Below are positions 30,172-38,977 of a stretch of DNA of 64,000 nt, one piece after another. Every line of letters starts with the position of its first letter. The stretch's first letter is position 1. The stretch is from Methanobrevibacter thaueri (GTDB lineage Archaea; Methanobacteriota; Methanobacteria; Methanobacteriales; Methanobacteriaceae): positions 1 through 64,000 of the forward strand of contig NZ_MZGS01000014.1 of the NCBI RefSeq assembly GCF_003111625.1, read 5' to 3'. The notes under the pieces were generated by a model. The model was not told the origin of the DNA. It worked only from the letters and a program-made list of their open reading frames with translations, and did not search any database. Made by a program: the position numbers and the translations under genes.

Positions 30172-30270
30172 ATTTTCACCTCTTTAAGCTTTTCAATAGT
30201 TATATGGCCAATGCCCTTAAAATACTTTTCTGTTCCATTTATATATGATGTGAAATTAAAATTAATACAC

Positions 30271-30474
30271 ATGAAGTTGAAGGACACATTAATACTGCTG
30301 ATATTCCTGCTTTCAATAATAGGTTTGATAATTGGAATCTACTACTCAGAAGACATCAGTAGTGAGAACTCTCATAAAGGCAGTTACGAAAGGATTTATG
30401 AGGATTCCGACGGTGTCTTGACCATTACCCTTGAAAAAAATGAAAAAAATGATTATTCAAAATTCTTCACCTGA
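30271..30474 (+). CDS. Small single-pass membrane protein, about 67 aa
   Basis: From ATG 30271 the protein begins MKLKDTLILLIFLLSIIGL, one membrane helix, followed by an acidic/Ser-rich tail (YYSEDISSENSHKGSYE). The longest frame starts at 30211, but the residues before the helix look like untranslated leader. It is divergent from the 125-aa gene. Unknown function. Confidence 0.45.
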   Translation: MKLKDTLILLIFLLSIIGLIIGIYYSEDISSENSHKGSYERIYEDSDGVLTITLEKNEKNDYSKFFT

Positions 30475-30484
30475 CCTTAAGGCC

Positions 30485-30527
30485 AGCTAAAAAAAAATAA
30501 AATTTAGGTCAATATCATTAACCTAAA
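30485..30527 (-). terminator. Terminator of the NSS transporter gene
   Basis: ACCTAAA and TTTAGGT form a 7-bp stem across 11 bases that includes the stop codon at 30523, followed on the minus strand by TTTTATTTTTTTTT. Confidence 0.6.
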
Positions 30528-32013
30528 CTCTTTCTTCGGTGTTTTCCCACTCGGGATTCTTAGCCGGAAGCACTGTGAATACCAGTGTTGTGATTAACAG
30601 TATTGCCGCTGCGAGGATTGTGAAAAGCATCTGATCAAAGGACGCGTTTTTAATCACGTCAAACATTCCGCCAATCCAGACGATAGAGATGAAAATCGGA
30701 AGAATGTACTTGACAATCAGAAGCCACCATTTTCCAAGTTTGATTGTTCTGCTTTTAGAGTTTAAAAAGTCAATGAACTTTTCAGCCTTGAAAATCCAAG
30801 CGAATATGATACATTCAAGGATAACACCAAAGAGAATTGCAATCTGATTGATGAAGGTATCCACAAATCCAAGTATGGAGCCACCGTAAGCGGTTGCATA
30901 CATCATTGAGATGACCGCACCGAATATGATGAGAATTGTCATGGTCTTGGACCTTGTCAATCCAAACTTGTTCTGGATTGAGAATGACAACGGCTCGATT
31001 GTGGAGAGGATACTTGTAAGACCTGCAAGGTAAACTGTCAGGAAGAACAGAGGTCCCAATACATAAGCCCATTGGCCCAATACATTGAATACTGTAGGAT
31101 ATACGACGAACACCAATCCGGTTCCCTGAGTTACCAGCTCAGCCACCGGTGTTCCGGACTGAAGGGACATGTAACCCAATATTGAGAAAACTCCCAATGC
31201 TGCAAAGTTCTCAAACAGTGAGTTTGCAAGCGCAATTGAGATGGTGTTTGTAATCAGGTCAGCGTCATCCTTGGTGTAGCTTGCATATGTGAATGCTATT
31301 GACATACCCAAACTTAAGGAGAACACGATTTGACCGAATGCAGCCATCCATATTTCAAAATTGCCCAGAAGCGACCAGTCAGGATTGAAAAGCTCCGCCA
31401 AACCTATTGAAGCGCCAGGCAGGGTAAGGGAGAACCCGACAATAATTACCATGATGACGAACAGCAAAGGCACGAGAACCTTTGACACCTTACCGAGACC
31501 CTCTTCAAGGTCCCTGTGTGAAATAAACCAAATGATTACCCAACCGACAAGCATTGCAACGGCAATGAGTGGAATGAACTGCAATAATCCCATGTAAGAA
31601 TCTGAAGATTGAAGAAGGGTTGTTGTAAAGTAAACATTAGGATCAGCCCCCCAACCCTTGAAGAAACTCAATATGATGTAAATGCCGTCCCAACCAAGAA
31701 TAGCTGAGTAGTAAATCATAATCATAAAAACTGCGACCGGCAGGAACCAGCCCAAATACTCCCATTTGGAGTTTATCTTCTTTACGGCCTTTGCAAAAGA
31801 AGATTTGAAATTATATCCGACACCATACTCCAAAATCAAAAACGGAATTCCCATCAAAAGAATTGCCACAATATAAGGGATGTAGAATGCCCCTCCCCCA
31901 TTAGAGTACAGTACATAAGGATATCTCCAAATGTTTCCAAGTCCAACGGCAGAACCAATCATTGCGAGAATGAATGACAGGTTGCTGCCCCATTCATTTT
32001 TATCTTGTGACAT
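30523..32013 (-). CDS. Sodium-dependent transporter, NSS/SNF family
   Basis: 496 aa with about 12 membrane helices. The hallmark first helix of neurotransmitter:sodium symporters is present (FILAMIGSAVGLGNIWRYPY), as is GGGAFYIPYIVAILLMGIPF and EYGVGYNF. Family members import amino acids or related small molecules with sodium; the substrate here cannot be assigned. It has its own terminator and appears monocistronic. Confidence 0.92.
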   Translation of the reverse strand: MSQDKNEWGSNLSFILAMIGSAVGLGNIWRYPYVLYSNGGGAFYIPYIVAILLMGIPFLILEYGVGYNFKSSFAKAVKKINSKWEYLGWFLPVAVFMIMIYYSAILGWDGIYIILSFFKGWGADPNVYFTTTLLQSSDSYMGLLQFIPLIAVAMLVGWVIIWFISHRDLEEGLGKVSKVLVPLLFVIMVIIVGFSLTLPGASIGLAELFNPDWSLLGNFEIWMAAFGQIVFSLSLGMSIAFTYASYTKDDADLITNTISIALANSLFENFAALGVFSILGYMSLQSGTPVAELVTQGTGLVFVVYPTVFNVLGQWAYVLGPLFFLTVYLAGLTSILSTIEPLSFSIQNKFGLTRSKTMTILIIFGAVISMMYATAYGGSILGFVDTFINQIAILFGVILECIIFAWIFKAEKFIDFLNSKSRTIKLGKWWLLIVKYILPIFISIVWIGGMFDVIKNASFDQMLFTILAAAILLITTLVFTVLPAKNPEWENTEERV

Positions 32014-32099
32014 AATTAATTTTCCTATACTATTATGTCAAGTATTTTTGTAGTTAGTAAGTTAAAAAGGTTTATATTTGAAAAAAGAAGTTTAATTTT

Positions 32100-32147
32100 A
32101 AAAAAAATGAAAAAATCAATTTAAACCAATGAAATTATTGGTCTAAA
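32100..32147 (-). terminator. Terminator of the UPF0104 gene
   Basis: TTTAAACCAAT and ATTGGTCTAAA form an 11-bp stem with one mismatch and a six-base loop, followed on the minus strand by a T-rich run. Confidence 0.6.
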
Positions 32148-32167
32148 TTAAACATATCTAAAATAAA

Positions 32168-33220
32168 TTAGGCATCATCCTGCGGATTGTCCATACTCTC
32201 GGCGGAACTTCCCACTGAAATCCTGTCAAGGACTGATGAGCCGTAGTGAGGCAATATCACAAGACCTATAATTGTTGCCATCCAGAATGAGATGAGCCTT
32301 TCAATCAATGTGACCGGCGCTGCAAGTGACATTGAAACTCCTGCCTTTGAATAGAACCCTACCATCACACCGTCGACCGCTCCAAGACCTCCAGGCAATA
32401 AAGGAATCATACCGACAAGTGAAGCTATGATGAAAACCTCACCGATTACGACGACATTCAAAGTGGCTCCGAAGGCCAGGAAAACGATGTATACACGCAG
32501 AATCTCGAACACCCATATCACGAATGACAATGGGATTGTGTAGTACAAAACCTTCCTGTTTGAGATTAGCACCTTCATGGTGTCCTGAAATCCGAAGATG
32601 TTGTCGTGGATAGTCTTTTCCATGTTCTCAGATCCCTTCTTGTACACCCTGTTTACAATCCTTAAAATGAATTTCTCAATCTTGTATCCGAAATTCGGAT
32701 TGATACATAAGTAGATTAGAATGCCCAGGATTGCAACGATTGCAATCACCGCCAAAATAAGAATGATTAAAAGCCATGTAGGCATCTGGAAGTAGAAGAC
32801 TGTAGCCGCAATGGTTATTATTGCAAGGACAATGAACGGAAATGTGTCAAGCATCCTGTCGGCCACAACAGTAGCCAAGGTGTCCTTAAGGTAGGAGTCA
32901 TGTTGCTCTGCAAGGATGTATGCCCTTACAGGCTCTCCGCCTCCACGACCGGAAGGGGTGATGTTGTTCACCGCAAGGCCCACCATTGTGATTGGGAGCA
33001 ACTGGGCGAAGCTCACCTTGATGTCTGTGATGTTGATAATCCATTTCCAGCGCAGATTGTATAGCAAATAAGTGAAAATCTGCACACCTATTGCCAATGC
33101 GATTAATGCGGGATTGGCGTTTTTCAATGTTTCGATTATCTTATCAATCCCTACAAAATAAAGCATTACCGCCAGAATTGCTATGCTTAAAATGATAAAA
33201 AATGCAGATTTTTTGTCCAT
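32168..33220 (-). CDS. LPG-synthase-like membrane protein (UPF0104 family)
   Basis: 350 aa with about eight membrane helices. It shows the family signatures VNNITPSGRGGGEPVRAYIL and MIPLLPGGLGAVDGVMVGFY. Related domains are the flippase-like part of MprF and the membrane half of archaeal dolichyl-phosphate glucosyltransferase AglD; stand-alone copies are common in archaea and of uncertain activity. It opens the surface-glycan region, so a role with lipid-linked glycans is a reasonable inference. Confidence 0.8.
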   Translation of the reverse strand: MDKKSAFFIILSIAILAVMLYFVGIDKIIETLKNANPALIALAIGVQIFTYLLYNLRWKWIINITDIKVSFAQLLPITMVGLAVNNITPSGRGGGEPVRAYILAEQHDSYLKDTLATVVADRMLDTFPFIVLAIITIAATVFYFQMPTWLLIILILAVIAIVAILGILIYLCINPNFGYKIEKFILRIVNRVYKKGSENMEKTIHDNIFGFQDTMKVLISNRKVLYYTIPLSFVIWVFEILRVYIVFLAFGATLNVVVIGEVFIIASLVGMIPLLPGGLGAVDGVMVGFYSKAGVSMSLAAPVTLIERLISFWMATIIGLVILPHYGSSVLDRISVGSSAESMDNPQDDA

Positions 33221-33278
33221 GGTTAATATATAACATTTTATACATTATAATAATTTTGAATTAAAAAATAGAAATTTG

Positions 33279-34118
33279 TTATTTGTATGGGCCGAAATCC
33301 AAGGTTTCGGTGATGTGATTATACCTGTCTTCTTCTGGAGGCAACTGCATATAATCTCCATAAAGACTTTTTAGAATATAATCATAATTAATAGGAGCAT
33401 TCACTTCAATATCTTCAAATTTGACCCTAGTTACTGATTTGAAATCCTCTTTTCTGAATATTTGAGGATATTCCTCCGCAGTAGCGGAAATATCAAAAAC
33501 ATGAGTCGCATTAGGATTTTTATATTTTTTCAGAAAGTTTAAGCATTTCCTATTTAATGTGGAGGGATTAATTCTGAATAAATTTAGAATATGATATCCT
33601 GCATGAGTGATTACCTTTGTAACAATAGGCAAATTATCCAATTTAATTTTAGACATTATCATTAGCTTATTGTACCAAAATGACTTTTTAAGCTGGTAGT
33701 TTCTTTTAAATCCCTCTTCAGCCAAGTCATCCAGAACAAAGATATCCATGTTGATTCCAATATGGAAATCAACTTGACTAACCCAAGGCTCCTCAAATTT
33801 AGTACCTTTAAGCATTAGTTTTGCAAGCAAATGGAAATAATCTTCATTGGTTTCATTGCACAGCAATTCGTACTTATCATTATTGGAAGCAATGAAAATC
33901 TTTTTGAACCTTTCAAAGTCATCCCTGAACATGATAACATCCAAATCATCATCCCATGGAATGAATCCATTATGCCTAATTGCCCCCAATAGGGAACCTG
34001 CATACATATAATAGGTCAAATCATTCTCTTCACAAATCTTGATAAAATCTTTTAGAATCATCAATTCCAGTTCCTGCAGATGATTTAAGATTTTATCATC
34101 ATATTCATTATAACTCAA
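33279..34118 (-). CDS. LicD family transferase, copy 1
   Basis: 279 aa. The LicD/fukutin nucleotidyltransferase-fold signature is clear: YAGSLLGAIRHNGFIPWDDD, followed by LDVIMFRDDFERF, with the Asp cluster that binds metal and CDP-linked donor. The C-terminus LPPEEDRYNHITETLDFG is shared by all three copies here. LicD enzymes transfer phosphocholine or other phospho-groups from CDP donors to surface glycans. The start is TTG 34118 behind GTGATATC. It is 20 bases downstream of the phosphonopyruvate decarboxylase gene, so it is a good candidate to transfer the CMP-activated phosphonate. Confidence 0.88.
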   Translation of the reverse strand: MSYNEYDDKILNHLQELELMILKDFIKICEENDLTYYMYAGSLLGAIRHNGFIPWDDDLDVIMFRDDFERFKKIFIASNNDKYELLCNETNEDYFHLLAKLMLKGTKFEEPWVSQVDFHIGINMDIFVLDDLAEEGFKRNYQLKKSFWYNKLMIMSKIKLDNLPIVTKVITHAGYHILNLFRINPSTLNRKCLNFLKKYKNPNATHVFDISATAEEYPQIFRKEDFKSVTRVKFEDIEVNAPINYDYILKSLYGDYMQLPPEEDRYNHITETLDFGPYK

Positions 34119-34137
34119 GATATCACTAATTTAAATT

Positions 34138-35256
34138 TTATTGATTTAAGAATTCCATAAAGTTTTCCTTATTTTCAATTGCAGTGGTTGTTGGCCTTCC
34201 CAAATCGTCACGTGCACCAATGGAGCACATCACTTCAATGAAGCACAACTTATTCATTTCCTTTGCCTTTTGAAGTTCCATATCCAAGTCATCGAAATTG
34301 TCAACGGACACTGCGTAATTATAACCGCACGCCTTTGCAATGGCCACCAAATCCATGTTAGATGCTACTGTCGGCATTCCACCAACGGTTTCATGAGCAC
34401 CGTTATTTATGACAATATGAACAAAATTATCAGGATTGACATTTCCAACAACTGCCATAGATCCCATATGCATCAATACCGCACCGTCACCGTCAACACA
34501 CCAAATTCGCTTATCCGGCTTGTTGATTGCAACACCCAATGCGATGGAAGATGAATGTCCCATAGAACCGACAGTTAAAAAATCATATTTATGAGACTTA
34601 TTGGAATTTGTCCTGTTTTCAAACAGCTCACGACTTGCCTTACCTGTAGTTGAAACAATAGGATCTTCACCGGTTACATCAACAATATGAGCAATGATGT
34701 CTTCACGAACCATATCATTGTCATTTTTATATTCTACCTTTTCATCATAAGTCAAGGCGTTTTTACGCACAACAAAAGCCACATTTTTCCCGTTGTCAAG
34801 AATTTCTTTGTATTGAGCCATTACACTTTGAAATTCATCAACAGAAGTGTCCTTGTCAATTACAAAATTCTCAATATCCATCAAATCAAGCAAATCACAG
34901 GTGATTTTTCCCTGATAGATGTGTTGAGGCTCGTCATGAATGCCTGGCTCTCCCCTCCATCCGATTACAAAAATCGCAGGAATGGCATAAACCTGGTCAT
35001 TTAATAGTGATGCAACAGGATTGATAATATTTCCTTCACCACTGTTCTGCATATAAACAACAGGAACTTTTCCAGTAGCTAAATGATATCCTGCTGCCAG
35101 AGCTGCACAATTTCCTTCATTTGCGGCAATGATGTGATGATTTTCATCAATGCCATAAGTATTCATCAAATAATTACATAATGCCTTAAGCTGTGAATCT
35201 GGAACACCAGTGTAAAAGTCACAGCCTAAAACGTCAACAAAATCTTCAACTTTCAT
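34138..35256 (-). CDS. Phosphonopyruvate decarboxylase
   Basis: 372 aa, thiamine diphosphate enzyme. It makes phosphonoacetaldehyde from phosphonopyruvate, pulling the unfavourable PEP mutase reaction forward. The N-terminal half has FYTGVPDSQLKALCNYL and the ThDP-activating Glu in IAANEGNCAALAAGYHLATG. The C-terminal half has WCVDGDGAVLMHMGS and HIVINNGAHETVGGMPT, the ThDP/Mg site. Methanogens have a related sulfopyruvate decarboxylase (ComD/ComE) for coenzyme M, but this is one fused chain beside a PEP mutase, which favours the phosphonate role. It is 12 bases downstream of the 393-aa gene. Confidence 0.88.
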   Translation of the reverse strand: MKVEDFVDVLGCDFYTGVPDSQLKALCNYLMNTYGIDENHHIIAANEGNCAALAAGYHLATGKVPVVYMQNSGEGNIINPVASLLNDQVYAIPAIFVIGWRGEPGIHDEPQHIYQGKITCDLLDLMDIENFVIDKDTSVDEFQSVMAQYKEILDNGKNVAFVVRKNALTYDEKVEYKNDNDMVREDIIAHIVDVTGEDPIVSTTGKASRELFENRTNSNKSHKYDFLTVGSMGHSSSIALGVAINKPDKRIWCVDGDGAVLMHMGSMAVVGNVNPDNFVHIVINNGAHETVGGMPTVASNMDLVAIAKACGYNYAVSVDNFDDLDMELQKAKEMNKLCFIEVMCSIGARDDLGRPTTTAIENKENFMEFLNQ

Positions 35257-35268
35257 AAATAATGATTC

Positions 35269-36450
35269 CTATTTGTTTAATTGAGGAGTAATGATTTTCT
35301 CAATGAGGAAATCAGCTGTTTTTTCAATGTCATCATATTTGACTTCTTTCGGCAAGTCTTCGCCAAATACATCCTTAACCTTTGCAATTAAATCATCAGT
35401 GTAAATTAATGTAGCATCCCTAATGTCTTCAACACCATCAAGACCTAATGATTCACGGTTAGCCTTATCCATTTCCTCAAAGGTGAACACAGATTCATCA
35501 ATCCAAGCGGAAATTTTTCCATCCTTATAACCAATTTTAACAGGATATCCTCCAATGTGACCGAATACTCCTGGAGAGAACACTTTTTCTTCTTCACCAG
35601 TACGGATTGCATCAATAACAGCTGAAATAATACGATAATTACTTGATGCATTCATCATGTTCCTTTTTTGGTCCACAGGCATGCTGATGGAACATTGTGA
35701 GAATATTTCATCATGTGAGAGGTCTTGCTCCTCACCTTTGTAGTAGATTTTAAGAGGCAAGTCAACACCTTCGGTTTGTCCTTCCTTACTGATTACAACA
35801 TCATGGAAGTGAGCAGCAGCAAAATTAAAGTCAACATTCCAGAAATCGTCGACACCTAACATGTCTGCCACTGCAAACTTCATTCTTGGAATCAAATGAT
35901 TTAGGTTTCCACTACCGAAGTCAGGATATGCTTTTCCTGCACTTTTAAGCCATGGAATAACCGCATCAGAATAGGAAGTATTAATGACAACCGCATTTGT
36001 ATCTGCATTATCACATGCTTCCATAATGTTTTTAGTAAACTTGATAGATAATGGAGTCCAAATACCATAAGCACGTACGTTATGCCAGGAAATGCTTCCG
36101 TATTTAATTCCTGCATATGCTCTGCTTGAGTTTACAATGAAATCAGGACTGTATTTGGAGATTGCCTTTTCAATTGAGTCAATGTCATTTAAGTCAACTC
36201 CTGATTCAACGATGATTTCGGATTTGTTGACTTCACGAATAAGACCTGCAACACGTACGATATTAACATCAGATTGCATTTTCTCTTGGTTTCTTCCAAC
36301 AACGACGATTTTTATCGCAGAGTCATTTTTACTTACTAAAAAGTCCAATAAATAGGTTCCAACACTTCCTAAACCTATAATCATAATAGTTATATCATCC
36401 TCTTTTACATGTTTTTCAACAACTTGTAATCTTTCATCTAAAGTTTTCAT
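35269..36450 (-). CDS. NAD(P)-binding protein of unknown function in phosphonate cluster
   Basis: 393 aa. Residues about 20-50 form a Rossmann site (TIMIIGLGSVGTYLLDFLVS, then IVVVGRNQEKM). The rest resembles saccharopine- or malate-dehydrogenase-like proteins only loosely; recognisable stretches are GIWTPLSIKFTKNIMEACDN and FAAAHFHDVVISKEGQTEG. The start follows GGAGGCAATAAA. Because it is bracketed by the phosphonopyruvate decarboxylase and a cytidylyltransferase-like gene, and no known phosphonoacetaldehyde reductase or transaminase is present, it may reduce or further process phosphonoacetaldehyde. That is inference. Confidence 0.6.
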   Translation of the reverse strand: MKTLDERLQVVEKHVKEDDITIMIIGLGSVGTYLLDFLVSKNDSAIKIVVVGRNQEKMQSDVNIVRVAGLIREVNKSEIIVESGVDLNDIDSIEKAISKYSPDFIVNSSRAYAGIKYGSISWHNVRAYGIWTPLSIKFTKNIMEACDNADTNAVVINTSYSDAVIPWLKSAGKAYPDFGSGNLNHLIPRMKFAVADMLGVDDFWNVDFNFAAAHFHDVVISKEGQTEGVDLPLKIYYKGEEQDLSHDEIFSQCSISMPVDQKRNMMNASSNYRIISAVIDAIRTGEEEKVFSPGVFGHIGGYPVKIGYKDGKISAWIDESVFTFEEMDKANRESLGLDGVEDIRDATLIYTDDLIAKVKDVFGEDLPKEVKYDDIEKTADFLIEKIITPQLNK

Positions 36451-36451
36451 T

Positions 36452-37222
36452 TTATTGCCTCCAGTATTCTTTAATTATTTGATAATCATTACGTGTATTG
36501 CAGTTTACCCAACGATCCAATCCTATTATTTCGATATCGTCGGTGTTTTCAACCAAATCAAAGTATTTTTGAATTATTCCAAGATTTGTGTCTTCTATAA
36601 GGTTTTCCTTGAAATTGTCATTAGCTGCCTTAAGCAGTTCCATATCTTGGAACTTCCAGGTCTGACCAGAATTAAAAATAGCTTTAAATGGTTCATTCAT
36701 TGATAATAATCCATGGTCACTATTGAAAAGGTAACAGTATCTGTCATTTTCATTTTGATACAATACTACAGCCTTGTTTGAATAGATCGGCTCATGATTG
36801 AATGTCAAAACATTTTTAGGAGAATTTACAACTTGTGAAAAGGATTCCTCATCAATGTCCAAGTCGCCTTCCACAAATAGTATTTCGTCAATATTGTCGA
36901 ATCTGGCCAATGCACAGTCTATTCCCAAGTATAGACTGTATCCTGAGCTCAAGTCACTGTAATGTTCATTGTAAACCAATGTTACCTTATCCTTTAAATC
37001 TTGAGGAAGAACCTCTTCGATATAGGATTCTAAATCGGAATACTTATATCCTCCTACAATAACTATCTCATCCGCATAGCTAGATTTTTTAAGCATCTGA
37101 TAAATTAAAGTGTCTTTTGAATCCTCTTCAAAATATAAGCATTTCAATATCTTTTCATCTTCAGGAATGTCCTTGTTGAACCTGCTTGACACCCCTGCAA
37201 CTGTAATAATAACAATTTTCAA
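36452..37222 (-). CDS. MobA/LicC-like nucleotidyltransferase
   Basis: About 256 aa from TTG 37222. GGTGAAC five bases upstream marks this as the start, and the longer GTG frame begins inside that site. The sugar/choline-phosphate nucleotidyltransferase fold begins IVIITVAGVSSRFNKDIPED (a degenerate 'AAGxGSR' signature), with EIVIVGGYKYSDLESYI and ILFVEGDLDIDEESF, where the Asp binds metal. LicC- and PntC-type enzymes activate phosphocholine or aminoethylphosphonate with CTP. Context suggests CTP activation of a phosphonate, in addition to the cytidylyltransferase domain fused to PEP mutase. Confidence 0.7.
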   Translation of the reverse strand: MKIVIITVAGVSSRFNKDIPEDEKILKCLYFEEDSKDTLIYQMLKKSSYADEIVIVGGYKYSDLESYIEEVLPQDLKDKVTLVYNEHYSDLSSGYSLYLGIDCALARFDNIDEILFVEGDLDIDEESFSQVVNSPKNVLTFNHEPIYSNKAVVLYQNENDRYCYLFNSDHGLLSMNEPFKAIFNSGQTWKFQDMELLKAANDNFKENLIEDTNLGIIQKYFDLVENTDDIEIIGLDRWVNCNTRNDYQIIKEYWRQ

Positions 37223-37231
37223 AATGTTCAC

Positions 37232-38236
37232 CTAATTTTTAGTATAGTTTTCAACGCATTCAGCCAATCCTTTGTCAAGGTCAACTATAGGGACCCAATT
37301 GGTTCTTGACCTTATCTTTTCAGTTGATAACAATCTTCTTTCAGGATCTGATTCACGATAGCCTTCAAACTTGATGACCGGCTCATTGATGCCCATCTTT
37401 TCACCAATCAATTTTACCAAATCAATGATGGAAATTTCCTCGTCAGTTGCAACATTGTAAATCGTACCGTCCAATGCTGAATCGCTTTTGATCAATTCAA
37501 TTACCGCACTGCAACTGTCATAGTTATTCAAGAATGTTCTGCAATTCTTTTTAGAATTTTCAAGCAGGACAACCTCACCTGTGTTTTTCAGATTGTCAAT
37601 GATGTGTGGAATAATATGCTTAGGGTATTTTTCATCCTTACTGTAAACATTAGCAAAGCGTATGGAACAGCCTTTAATCTTACCATTGTCAACCGCATCT
37701 TTCATGAAAAATTCTGTAAGTAATTTTCCGGTTGCATAACTGGTTCTTTGACTGTGTTCCGCATCGGCCATTGTGATATAATCAGATTCCTTAACCCCTC
37801 CGTCTTCATTCCATGAGTTCATTGAGTAAATCTCAGAGGTGGAACAGTTGATGTATTTTTCAGCTCCAACATCAATAGCTTGATCCAAAAAGTCATTCAT
37901 ACCAACAACATTGGTTTGATAGGTTTCATAAACCTTGTAGAAATGCTCTGTGTGAACGACAGCTGCACAGTTGATGTATACAACCTCATCAAAGTTGTCT
38001 TTAATGTCAAATACCATGCCTTTAATGTCATCCATCTGCTTTTCATCGTTTAAATCATATTCATAAAATTCAAATCTTTCATCATCCAAACAATCGGCGA
38101 CTGTGTCAATTGAAGATGCATAAAAGTTATCGAAACCTATGATTTTTACTTCATCTTCATCCTGGTTTAGAAGTTGGCGAACCAACTCGTTACCAGTCAT
38201 TCCGGTAACCCCACTAATTACATATAAAACTTTCAT
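37232..38236 (-). CDS. NAD-dependent epimerase/dehydratase
   Basis: 334 aa, extended SDR family. The N-terminal GVTGMTGNELVRQLL is the NAD-binding loop, VYINCAAVVHTEHFY and the catalytic YATGKLLTEFF (YxxxK) follow, and the C-terminal half has the substrate-binding segments CSIRFANVYSKDEKYPKH and NCRTFLNNYDSCSAVIEL. Enzymes of this type interconvert or dehydrate nucleotide sugars; the exact substrate is not readable. It lies between the phosphoesterase and nucleotidyltransferase genes of the phosphonate operon. The start follows AGGGTGAATTT. Confidence 0.82.
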   Translation of the reverse strand: MKVLYVISGVTGMTGNELVRQLLNQDEDEVKIIGFDNFYASSIDTVADCLDDERFEFYEYDLNDEKQMDDIKGMVFDIKDNFDEVVYINCAAVVHTEHFYKVYETYQTNVVGMNDFLDQAIDVGAEKYINCSTSEIYSMNSWNEDGGVKESDYITMADAEHSQRTSYATGKLLTEFFMKDAVDNGKIKGCSIRFANVYSKDEKYPKHIIPHIIDNLKNTGEVVLLENSKKNCRTFLNNYDSCSAVIELIKSDSALDGTIYNVATDEEISIIDLVKLIGEKMGINEPVIKFEGYRESDPERRLLSTEKIRSRTNWVPIVDLDKGLAECVENYTKN

Positions 38237-38245
38237 AAATTCACC

Positions 38246-38977
38246 CTAAATTCCATTCTTTAATCTTGTTTGATAAAATTCATCAATGCTACCATCATAT
38301 AAATCCATTGCCTCATCAACAGGATATTCCACAGCCCTTAATTCAACACCCCTCGTTTCAGTGTCCAAAATTGCATATTGTGCATTTGGATTGTGGTTTC
38401 TAGGCTGTCCCACTGATCCAGGATTAATAAATAAGACTGATTTCTTGTTCCTCATGTCGGGATTGTCCACTTCATAGAACTTCTGAAAGACATGCGGATA
38501 ATGTGAATGTCCTGAAAATACAATGTCAAAATCTGAATATTCTCCATTGAGATTATCCGGAAATATTGCCTTCCAGTAACTGTCAACCAATGACCCATGT
38601 ATCGCCAATGCCTTGTAATCGCCTATCCTGAATTCAAGTCTGCCATCATGGATCAGTTCATCATTTAAATAATCCTTAACAGCATCATTTAACTGTGATG
38701 CTGTGAACTGTGCTGATTCAACACCCCGTTGGCTTGAAAAATGATCAAAGTCCTCAGTCAAAATAGCGTTTTCATGATTTCCCCAAATATTGCATATTAC
38801 CCTTGAGGAAAATTCCTTTCGAATTAAATCAACACATTCATTTGATTGCATTCCGTAGTCTATCAAATCACCTAAAAGAACAATTGAATCAATATCATGA
38901 CTGTTCAAATCATTTATTACCTCTTTTAGGGCATGCAAATTCCCATGAATATCTGACAATATAGCTATCTTACTCAT
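38246..38977 (-). CDS. Calcineurin-like metallophosphoesterase
   Basis: 243 aa, YfcE/MJ0936-like. Metal-binding motifs appear in order: AILSDIHGNLHAL (DxH), VLLGDLIDYG (GD), NIWGNHENAI (GNHE), AIHGSLVDS, and FSGHSHYPHVF (GHSH). The start ATG overlaps the TGA of the PEP mutase gene, so the two are coupled. It may remove phosphate from an intermediate or act on a cyclic or CDP-linked compound in this pathway. The substrate is unknown. Confidence 0.85.
   Translation of the reverse strand: MSKIAILSDIHGNLHALKEVINDLNSHDIDSIVLLGDLIDYGMQSNECVDLIRKEFSSRVICNIWGNHENAILTEDFDHFSSQRGVESAQFTASQLNDAVKDYLNDELIHDGRLEFRIGDYKALAIHGSLVDSYWKAIFPDNLNGEYSDFDIVFSGHSHYPHVFQKFYEVDNPDMRNKKSVLFINPGSVGQPRNHNPNAQYAILDTETRGVELRAVEYPVDEAMDLYDGSIDEFYQTRLKNGI

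Noticed and set aside
34138-35256. Sulfopyruvate decarboxylase of coenzyme M synthesis
   Set aside because: The protein is one fused ThDP chain located in an operon with PEP mutase, so phosphonopyruvate is the likelier substrate.
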